From Peltaster fructicola (taxonomy: Eukaryota > Ascomycota > Dothideomycetes): 64,000 nucleotides of DNA. Made by a program: the position numbers and the translations under genes. The notes under the pieces were generated by a model, which did not search any database, had not been told where the DNA came from, and saw only the letters and a list, made by a program, of their open reading frames with translations. Shown here in pieces: positions 56,056 through 64,000 of the stretch; positions within the stretch are counted from its first letter, which is position 1; each line of letters opens with the position of its first letter. The stretch covers positions 3,162,001-3,226,000 of the forward strand of contig CP051139.1 in assembly GCA_001592805.2 (NCBI GenBank), written 5' to 3'.

Positions 56056-57041
56056 CTGACGTTGCAGCTCAAACGAGAGCACTGTGGTATTCGTGAATTT
56101 GATCAGACGTCTCTCGTGTCGGTCCTGATGATGGCGATCGTCCCGTGGCTGATAGGACCGTGCCGGAAGATATGTCGTCAACGTAAGGAATGTAGATCGA
56201 TAGAAGGGTGATGGGAATGCTCGCTTCAGCTTTGTGAAACAATGCGGTCAAACACAGCTGTGTGGCCGCAGCAGCTTCTCGTGCTGAACGCGGCCGCTGG
56301 GAAGTGGGCTCGTTGATTCACCGGCTCTTTCAGGAGACTGTCGTGCGCCAGGCTCTCGGGCGTGTCGATGATGGCGCTACACGAAATCGTGGTGTAGGAA
56401 TGCGCCCCACTGGGCCTGGGAACGATTGATCGCAAGCTTGTGGTATAGACGCGCTGTGGTCCTTCGAGAAGGTCGTCTGTGTTCTTAAAATAATCACTTG
56501 CGCGACTTGGGTTCGGGTGGGTAAGGTCCAGGAGGAGTTCAGCCTTTCGTTAGTTCCTTTTTGAGGCTATACCACTCCAGGCGTAGCTCTCCTACATCAT
56601 GTTTTCTCGCGCGTGCGCTCAACACCCTCTTGCCTGCTCTGCTTGCCACTGGGATGATGTTGTCGCACAAACTGGCTCTAAGCGAAGCTCTTGATGGTGA
56701 TGCTATCATTGACGTAGGTGCAATCGTGGTACGAGACCGGGTGACGCTCAAAGGAAGTATGGCTGCGCTGTGAGGCGGACCACTCGCGCAGGCTGAAGCT
56801 ATCGCATACTTCATTCGCTGATCTAAGATTCAGCTCGATATGCGTGCAAGCCAATGCAGGCAGATAAATGCTTATACTGTCGTCGTGCGCTGTGGCATCC
56901 CTTGAGATGTCCATCATGGTTTATCACATATCAAGCCCACCACTCCTGGCTCTTGGTCGAGCCTTGCCCGGGAGTGTGTAGCATGCTGAAGCTCGCTCAT
57001 TCTCGTCTCGTCGTTATCGGTCATGAGAGCGCTATTGCATC
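56056..57041. other. Intergenic: RLM1 promoter and LanC-like gene 3' flank
   Basis: Almost 1 kb with only short frames. I see no credible gene, repeat or RNA. Confidence 0.55.
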
Positions 57042-58249
57042 TCAGAGATCGTTGTAGCCCAATATGCGCTTGTTCAGGCCCTTGTCGGCGACTGCCCAGA
57101 CCCATGCTCTACCAGCCTCGCCCATGAAGAGCGACTCAGGTGCTGAGGACTTCTCCAGCATGCCGTCCTTCTCCATGGACTTCATCTCTTGGCCTGTGGT
57201 GTAGGTGAGGAAATTCTCAAAGTCCTCCTGCTCAAGAGCTAGAGCATTGCCGGTGATACCTAGATGTGTCAGCACTCTGTCGATAGACTCCCTTGACAAC
57301 CTACCGTGACATATGCATGGCTCTTTCGTGAGCAGGCCGCGTTCCTTGATACATGCCCTGCCCTTAGCAATGGCTTTGTCAATCTTCTCCTCGAGTTGTG
57401 GAAAGTGCTCCTTGACGCTCAGCAGACTGATGATCATGCCAGGTGCGCCATGGCAGACTTGTACAAGACGATCTCGCTCGAGCGGGAGACTGCTTGGCCA
57501 GTTTCCAGACTCGTACTGATATGTTAGCAGTACAGCAAGATCGACCTCGACCAGTGAAGCGTACTTCTTAGGATTGGTCAGCACGATCTGTGTGATGATA
57601 CCCATGGCACCATGGATAGCTCCAACGTAGTTCTTTCCCATCCATTTCCACGGTCGTTGCGTCTCGAGGATTGCATCAACGACATCATCTTGTGTATCAG
57701 TGATCAATTGTAGCGTTTTCTCGTCGCCAAGGAACGACGCTTTCACAAGTCGTAGAAGGTATAGATAACCAGCTCGACCGTACAAGAATTCGTTCTCGGT
57801 TTCAGGATCGAGCACTTCTGCTGCATAGTCGCACAGGTCCTCGACCATGCCAATGTCCTTGGTAGTCGCTGCGCCGACGGCAAGGAGGGACATGATGTCG
57901 TCCATGATGCCGCATTTGCCAGGACTTGGCCCTGGGAACTTCGACATACTGTCCTGTGCGAATTTCAGGTATGCAGTTGCCCATACGCTTAAGTGTTGTC
58001 CTTCTACTTCGAGATCTGTGTAGATCTGCTGCAGCATGAGGAAGAGGTAGGCTACGCTGAGGCATCCTTTGTACAGGCCTCCGCCAGGACGAATCTCGGT
58101 CGCTGGATGATCGTTTACCAGTCGGCTCAGTGATGCCTTCAACTGCTTGTATGGATCTGAGTATGTTAACGTGATGTCATAAAGTGCCCACGCATGTAAT
58201 CACCTCTACTGGCTAACGGCGCATCGTTCTTGAAATATCTTGGCGGCAT
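57042..58249 (-). CDS. LanC-like protein (LANCL family)
   Basis: The exons are 58249-58204 and 58156-57042, giving 386 residues starting MPPRYFKNDAPLASR. GGGLYKGCLSVAYLFL, YGRAGYLYLLRL, and YVGAIHGAMGIIT are the repeated Gly motifs of the alpha/alpha-toroid. The zinc ligands fit the Cys of VCHGAPGM and the Cys-His of CICHG. Eukaryotic LANCL proteins bind glutathione and, in mammals, add it to dehydroamino acids in damaged proteins; no lanthipeptide precursor is seen nearby. Fungal members have not been well characterised. A role in repairing dehydrated Ser/Thr residues is inference. Confidence 0.9.
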
Positions 58250-59054
58250 GATCGACGTTGTTGATAGCCTCGATCACGCTGTTTTCGAAAACACGCTGAA
58301 TCAAGGTGATTGCGCGAATCAGTAGCATGTCATGCTCAATACTCAATGACGGTCCGAATTTGAGTCACGTGGTGCATGGCAATCGGAGCGGTTCCATGTT
58401 TTGTCTTCAGCAGAGAGCCCCACGAGATTGCCGATCTCAGCGACAGGGGCGGCAGCTCAGGTGATCTCGGTCTTGGCCGCTTGAGCACACGTCTCACGTC
58501 ACTTTGTGCCACCATCTTCATTGACACAGATGAGCGGACCTAGCATTTCAGCTACTTGGAGCACGCAGAGCATTGCCTTCCTCGTACGTCGCTCATCCTT
58601 ACCGCGAGCGATCATCGTTGACCACGATCTGCCGTTGTGTTTTCCGTCGCCGACACCATTTCTTCAAGCCTGCGGTTGCCAGTATGCGGCTACTAGTGTC
58701 GGTCTCGAAGGCCATCACGGCATCTGCGAGACTATAGGATAAGTACATCATTGCGATATAGCATATGAAGCACGAGAGATGGCCAATTCCCAAGGCTCGT
58801 GGGTAGGTTCTCTTGCCTCAGACTGAACGACCAATTCAAAGGAACCGGACTCCTATGTGGTGAGATGCGGTCACGACTTGATCATTACTCGAGCCTGCTA
58901 CAGGGCCTGTTGCACGTAGCTGTGCATTGACTATCAGCAAAGTGCGTCAGTGAACGCAAGTATACGCACAACCAGCTATAAAGATTCACAACTTCTTCTC
59001 GATCTCCCTTCCTCCTTCCACACTTCACCTTCCGTTCATCACGAACCGGTCCCT
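58250..59054. other. Head-to-head spacer, LanC-like gene and the 358-residue gene
   Basis: About 800 bp. Short frames only; the downstream gene's frame is open back to about 58950 without an ATG. A TATA-like CTATAAAG is near 58975, about 80 bp before the ATG at 59055. Confidence 0.5.
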
Positions 59055-60131
59055 ATGGCTTCGGAGAAGGGCAAACAGCCATTCGTCGAGAGCGACACCG
59101 AAGCTGCCATTCACACTCCTGATATACCATCGAACGATGCGGTCCATGAGGACGACTTCATCTCTAGTCAGAAGGAAATCGCTGCTCTGGTCTGGCCGCC
59201 AGTCACAGCACAAGCGCGAGATGTTCCAACGTGGATCGTTCGTCTTGTCATCAACAAGCTCATCAGTACACTGAACGATCTGCATGGCGCTGGTCACGGC
59301 AAGCATGGTGGTGTTGCTGCTGAGTCGTCCAGCATCAAGAAGATCATCGATGGTCTCGACTGTCAGCAAGTTGTGCATGATTTTGTCAACCAAATCTCGC
59401 TCGAGGCCATCGAACACACTCGACACAGTGCAGACGAGTCCGCCCAACCACAGATATACATGCCAGCTACATGCGACTTCGACGCGATTCCTACCCACCC
59501 GTTTCCAGTCTTTCCGAGCAGGATGTCAACTGTAGACCATCCTGATAGGAATGCTCTCGGACATGGCCTTGAACAGCTAAAGCTGAGGACTAAGACCGTC
59601 TCGCGCCATCAGTCACAAGCTGAAGTCGAAGCCAGACTGGCTTCGCTCGAGACCATCGTCGCACGGAATGAGCTTGCTAGAATCACGGATGGACGATCTC
59701 GCTCACGCCTTCTGGAAGTTGAGCTGTTGATGCAAGAACACAGAGATGCAATATACAGTTTAGAGCTGAGGCTCGGTGAGTTGCAGGCGGATGTTGACGG
59801 TATCGATCCCTCGTCGCCGCCAATTTCTTGCACGAACTCACCACAACGTTCGAGCACACGGCCAACTCGGTCACCTTACTCTCGCACAGACTCACCACAG
59901 CGTTTACATGTAGGGCGGATCCGATCACCATTCTCTCGACTTACCAATCTATTTTCTGCCCGGCCTCGATCGCCAACCTCTCCTCCGGCGTTGGGTGTAA
60001 TATCATCTCCTGCTGCAACCTGGACCCAAGCAGATGTTGAGGAGAGCAGGTCTGTCAGCCACGACTCTGGGTACATTCCTGCTCCTCGTTGTTCGCGGTG
60101 TCGAGATCGAGCTTTTGACGGACGTCGTTGA
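59055..60131 (+). CDS. Hypothetical protein, 358 residues
   Basis: A single exon runs from the ATG at 59055 (MASEKGKQPFVESD). The middle (residues about 60-130) is a helical segment, VPTWIVRLVINKLISTLNDL. Residues about 185-250 form a coiled coil (EVEARLASLETIVARNELAR). The C-terminal third is Ser/Pro/Arg-rich with repeated SPQR and RSP(Y/F)SR motifs at about five-residue to 20-residue spacing, and ends in a CSRCRDR basic patch. No known family. Possibly cytoskeletal or phospho-regulated, but this is a guess. Confidence 0.65.
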   Translation: MASEKGKQPFVESDTEAAIHTPDIPSNDAVHEDDFISSQKEIAALVWPPVTAQARDVPTWIVRLVINKLISTLNDLHGAGHGKHGGVAAESSSIKKIIDGLDCQQVVHDFVNQISLEAIEHTRHSADESAQPQIYMPATCDFDAIPTHPFPVFPSRMSTVDHPDRNALGHGLEQLKLRTKTVSRHQSQAEVEARLASLETIVARNELARITDGRSRSRLLEVELLMQEHRDAIYSLELRLGELQADVDGIDPSSPPISCTNSPQRSSTRPTRSPYSRTDSPQRLHVGRIRSPFSRLTNLFSARPRSPTSPPALGVISSPAATWTQADVEESRSVSHDSGYIPAPRCSRCRDRAFDGRR

Positions 60132-60599
60132 CATGGATAGGACAAGCAGGAACCTCTGAACAAGCCTGGTGGTCTCTAACCTCTAGAGAAGTGCTATGGG
60201 CCATGGAGCGATTGGGTGTGGTGGCTAGGTCAGAGAGCAGCATTTGTAGCTCTAGACTTCTGACCATTTTCAAGATAGCAATCTCTCTGAGCGAACATGA
60301 ACAGTAATGGGAGCTGATGCTGCCATGATGTTATGCTTCTGCATATGTCCAAACTTGGTTAGCTCCATGCTTGTGGTTTCTATAGCTCCAGTTTCGCTCT
60401 ACGCGTTTGAACCTCACAAAATTATCCTGTCCACAGACGTCTGCTTCACTACTGCTTAGTTGAGTCTGCAGGTCCTTTCGCATGATCGCACACGTTACTT
60501 CGAACGACTGCCGAAGCAAGAAAATCCCCGAGACACCGAGCGAGCCGCGCCAGTCACCTCAGCCAACAAGCAAGTGAATAGTCGCACCGGCAGGCCAAC
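60132..60599. other. Intergenic: promoter of U2AF65
   Basis: 468-bp tandem spacer with no gene or repeat seen. Confidence 0.6.
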
Positions 60600-62308
60600 A
60601 TGTCTGACCGCAGGATGCAGTCTTCTCGCGATGACAGACGCCGCGACAGAGATGGTGATCGAGGTGGAGATAGACGTCGAAGATCCAGATCGCCAGCACA
60701 CAGACATCGCAATGGTCATGAAGAGAACTCTTACGAGTCCTCTAGGAACTACAGAGAGCGAGAACGCGAACAACGCTACGGTGGTGACAACCGCGAACGG
60801 CGCGATTGGGACCGAGATCGAGGCTCAGCTCGTCGAGACGCTCGTCGCGATGACGATGATCGCCGACGCGACTCCAGAAGAGACAGAGATCATTTCGATG
60901 ATCGTAGACGGCACCGCGACGATCGTCGTGAGAACGGAGACCGCGAGCAAGACAGAGCACGGGATCGTGATGACATGAGACAAATGGAACGACAACAACG
61001 GCAGAAGAGCGCATCGCCGGTGCGCAAGCCGAAGGAGCCTACGCCAGACCTCACTGACATTGTCTCTGTGCTACAACGAAAGCGACGTTTGACACAATGG
61101 GACGTGAAGCCGACTGGATATGATAATGTCACTGCAGAACAGGCTAAACTCTCGGGCATGTTTCCTCTTCCTGGAGCACCACGTGCTCAACCAATGGATC
61201 AATCACGGTTGCAGGCATTCATGAGCCAGCCTCAGAACCAGGTCAGCCAGGACGCGCTCAAGTCAACGACTTCACGCCAGTCGAAGCGTGTCATAGTCCA
61301 AAACTTGCCCGAACACGCTACCGACTCCCGGCTCAGCGACTTCTTTAACCTCCAGCTCAACGGCATGAATCTGACCGTCGAAAAGGACCCATGTGTTCTT
61401 GCCAATGTCTCAGCCGACCACCAGACAGCACTCCTTGAGTTTAAGACTCCAGAAGATGCCACTAATGCTCTGGCATTGGATGGCGCTGAGATGGACAACA
61501 GCAGCAATGTTATGAGCGATGGCGTTGCACGAGGCCTGCAAATTCGACGACCAAAGGACTACATCGTCCCGGCTGCCGTTCGCGATACAGAGGGCCAAAG
61601 TGGTCGCGTCTCGCGAAACGTCCCTGACACACAGAGTAAGATCATGATCACAAAGATCCCTACCTTCTTGGACGAGGATCAGATCCAGGAACTTCTTCAG
61701 AGCTTTGGCGAGCTACGCAGCATGGCCCTTGCGAAAGATGCCGACACCAACGAAAGCCGAGGCTTTGCATTCTGTGAATGGATTGATGCCGCAGGCACAG
61801 ATACAGCCGTTGAAGCACTGAATGGCATGCAGCTCGGCGAGGTCAATCTGATTGTGCAAAAGGCATGCACTGGTCTTCAACAGGTCGAAGGCGAAATGAG
61901 CGTCACTGCCATGAGTCTGCTGGCAGGCACAAAGACCGCAGAGAACGCAGACTCAGGACGTGTACTCTGTTTGATGAACATGATAACGCCCGAGGAAATC
62001 CTCGACCCAGATGAGGCTGATGGTATGCGCAATCTTGTATCTCCTGTGCATAATGCTAACTTGACATAGAAATCACCGACGATGTCAGAGATGAGTGTGC
62101 CAAGTTTGGTACGGTGGTGGAAGTCAAGATGCCTCGACCAACACCTGGAGATCGTAGCAACGCTGGCATAGGCAAGATCTACATCAAGTTCGGTGATTCA
62201 GACACTGCCCAGAAGGCTTTGGCGGCACTCGCTGGACGTAAGTTTGCTGATCGTACTGTCGTGGCCACTTTCTTCAGCGAAGAGTACTTCAATCTTAATG
62301 CATGGTAA
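60600..62308 (+). CDS. U2AF2: Splicing factor U2AF large subunit (U2AF65/Prp2)
   Basis: The exons are 60600-62022 and 62070-62308, giving 553 residues. The first about 130 residues are an Arg/Asp/Glu-rich RD/RS-like domain. KRRLTQWDVKPTGYDN corresponds to the conserved region that holds the small subunit. RRM1 is about 212-300 (KRVIVQNLPEHATD), RRM2 about 335-415 (SKIMITKIPTFLDEDQI, with RGFAFCEW), and the C-terminal UHM about 445-550 with GKIYIKFG and DRTVVATFFSEEYF. The protein binds the polypyrimidine tract at 3' splice sites in the nucleus. Its intron lies in the UHM. It is a sensible partner for the short, branch-site-rich introns seen across this window. Confidence 0.94.
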
Positions 62309-62732
62309 GGAGCATTGAGGAAGGCCGTTCATGAAGGCTGTTGTGCCGCAGAAGAAGCATGAAAGGAGTCCATCAGGTCTGCTCTAGGTTAAGCTGCACG
62401 ATGTGTGGCATTTGTAACATAGCGTAACGACAGCTTGCCTGTGCGAAAAGCGTCCATCGAAACTGCTTGCAGAATTGAGTGTAGCCATGACATTGGCTGT
62501 GTTTCATAACGACAATACGGAATAAAGCTGCCTGTTCTTCACAGGCTCCAGGGTCCAGGCTTAGAGCGTCACTTGTTTAGACGACTGAGCCTCTCCATCC
62601 ACGTACTTTTCACATTTCCTTCATTCCTGCATTCACCTCTACCTCAATAGAACCCGGAGCTTTTCTCATCCCACGTCATCAGCTCTCGACTCCTTACACA
62701 TAGCTGAAGAGCTCTTACGATCAGCTTCAATC
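62309..62732. other. Intergenic: promoter of SEC9
   Basis: 424 bp. It is pyrimidine-rich near the ATG (TTCCTTCATTCCTGC and similar), as is common in fungal leaders. No gene is seen. Confidence 0.6.
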
Positions 62733-64000
62733 ATGCCTTTCGGTCGTTCAAAGAAAGATGGAGACGATCTAGATTCGAAGAAAGCATCTCTTTTCGGTGG
62801 TCGATCGAGTGGTTCTTCCAAGAAGACATCATCACCTGCTCCTGGCTCTGGCAACCCATACGCTAATGCCCCAGCATCTGGAAACCCTTATGCGAATGCG
62901 CCAGCTTCTGGCAACCCTTACGCAAATGCTCCTCAAGCAGGCAATCCATACTCGAACGCAAATGCGGCACATGACCCATATGCTCCTGGACCACCGACAG
63001 GCGCGTTTGGTAACATGAGCTTGGGCAATGGGTCTGCACCACCACCAAGCTACAGCGGAAGCAATGGACACCAGCACAGGGACGAGAAGAGCCCTGTGCC
63101 ACCAGGAGGCTATGGAGGTGGACCACGCTATCAAGACACAGGTTACAGTGCCAGCAATGGTTATGGCAGCGACCCGTATGGGAACTCATCGAGATCCGGA
63201 CCATCTGGCTACGGCGGTATGGGAAGAGACAATAAGCAGGACATAACGAGCCCAGACGAAGGCAGAAGTGCGTTGTTCGGGGACGCTCCGCAGAGAGCTG
63301 CCCAGCAGCCACAGGAGCCACAACAGGATACCAGCTATGGCAACAGCGGTGGCTACGACTCGACAGAGCTTGCAGGTGGTTACGGCAGTGGTCCCGCAAG
63401 GGAACTGACGGCTGAAGAACAAGAGGAGGAAGATGTGCAGGCTGCGAAGTCGGAAATCAAGTTCATCAAGCAGCAGGATGTTGCCTCAACACGTAATGCA
63501 CGACGTCTGGCTGAGCAATCCGAGCAGATAGGACGAGAGACACTGGCTAGGTTGGGACAACAGGGAGAGCGCATCCACAACACTGAACGAAACTTGGACA
63601 TGGCGTCTAATCAGAACCGACTGGCTGAGGAGAAGGCCCGCGAGCTGAAGACACTCAATCGCAGTATGTTCGCTGTGCATGTTGCAAACCCGTTCACAGC
63701 AAGGAAACGAGAGGAAGCAGCAGTCGCCATCGCTCTGGACAAGACGCAGCGTGAACGTGCACAGGCTGATGCGACTCGTGCTGCTGCGCACAGCAGTACT
63801 GCGAGACAAGCGCAACAACAACGAGATTTGCGAGGCAACGTGATACGACCGTCCGCACGCAACCTTGCTGAACGCGCCAAGTACCAATTCGAGGCTGATA
63901 GTGAGGACGAAGCTATGGAGAACGAGATTGACGACAACTTGTGAGTACGATTTGCTTCATATCGGACGGATTGCTGACATTGTTCTCAGGGAGGCCATCT
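62733..64000 (+). CDS. SEC9: SNAP-25-type t-SNARE Sec9, 3' end beyond the window
   Basis: Exon 1 is 62733-63940; an intron 63941-63989 (GTGAGT...TTGCTGAC...CTCAG) leads into exon 2, cut at the edge. About 406 residues are present. The N-terminus MPFGRSKKDGDD is typical. Residues about 35-75 contain four NPYxNA repeats, and a Gly/Tyr/Pro-rich stretch follows to about 220. The first (Qb) SNARE helix begins near 235: EIKFIKQQDVASTRNARRLA and further heptads to about 300. The Qc helix should follow beyond the edge. Sec9 pairs with Sso and Snc to fuse secretory vesicles at the plasma membrane of the growing tip. Confidence 0.92.
62848..62955 (+). repeat. In-frame tandem repeat in SEC9 (unit 30-33 bp, four copies)
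   Basis: Four units encode GNPYANAPAS, GNPYANAPAS, GNPYANAPQA and GNPYSNANAA. The first three are nearly identical in protein but differ at third positions. NPY is close to NPF, the EH-domain ligand, but is not the same. Confidence 0.75.

Noticed and set aside
60460-60978. 172-codon plus frame overlapping the RS domain of U2AF65
   Set aside because: Thr/Glu-rich frame is produced by the repetitive Arg/Asp codons of the real gene in another phase.
34-64000. Search for secondary-metabolite cluster, transposons, retroelements, CRISPR arrays and phage-like genes
   Set aside because: No polyketide synthase, NRPS, terpene synthase, transposase, reverse transcriptase, capsid gene or spaced repeat array was seen in any frame.

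Overview
The window is nuclear DNA of a filamentous ascomycete (Pezizomycotina). The gene set points this way: MSB1/Mug8, PAL1, a fumarate reductase with a C-terminal cytochrome b5, an INP2/vezatin-like protein, RLM1, SEC9 and type I myosin. Introns are 40-100 bp, with GTRNGT donors and GCTRAC/CTAAC branch sites. A Dothideomycete of the Capnodiales/Mycosphaerellales type is my best guess from protein feel and codon use, but this is inference. I found 26 well-supported protein-coding genes, one partial at each edge, and several weaker candidates. No rRNA, convincing tRNA, CRISPR array, transposon or viral element was seen.

Layout, left to right. 0-16.9 kb: start of an unknown gene on the minus strand at the left edge, PWP1, a secreted carboxylesterase, a short-chain dehydrogenase, MSB1, a small DUF3140 gene tail-to-tail with USB1 (12 bp apart), PAL1 head-to-head with USB1, and a flavin monooxygenase. 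17-30 kb: an anion:cation symporter-type MFS carrier, an orphan gene, a 2.4-kb gene-poor stretch with two tandem-repeat blocks, a penta-EF-hand protein, a 14-TM drug-efflux MFS and a large disordered protein with a Cys/His-rich N-terminus. 30-44 kb: INP2-like, a helical hypothetical with a GC-AG intron, EMC6, a secreted SGNH hydrolase, PCNA, pyridoxal kinase and fumarate reductase-b5. 44-64 kb: myosin I, OGG1, a coiled-coil hypothetical, dynamitin, RLM1, a LanC-like protein, a hypothetical, U2AF65 and SEC9, which runs off the right edge.

Most genes are housekeeping and not in a metabolic cluster. Several do act in polarised growth and trafficking: MSB1, PAL1, myosin I, dynamitin, SEC9, INP2-like and the cell-wall-integrity factor RLM1. 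The most notable observations are about gene structure. The PCNA start codon is split by an intron (A|TG) with no other ATG in the leader, and an MCB-like promoter cluster lies upstream. The myosin I first coding exon is just ATG. Two GC-AG introns are required by reading frame (OGG1 and the gene at 33983). A stopless in-frame intron lies near the MSB1 C-terminus, and the pyridoxal kinase C-terminus looks frame-disrupted.
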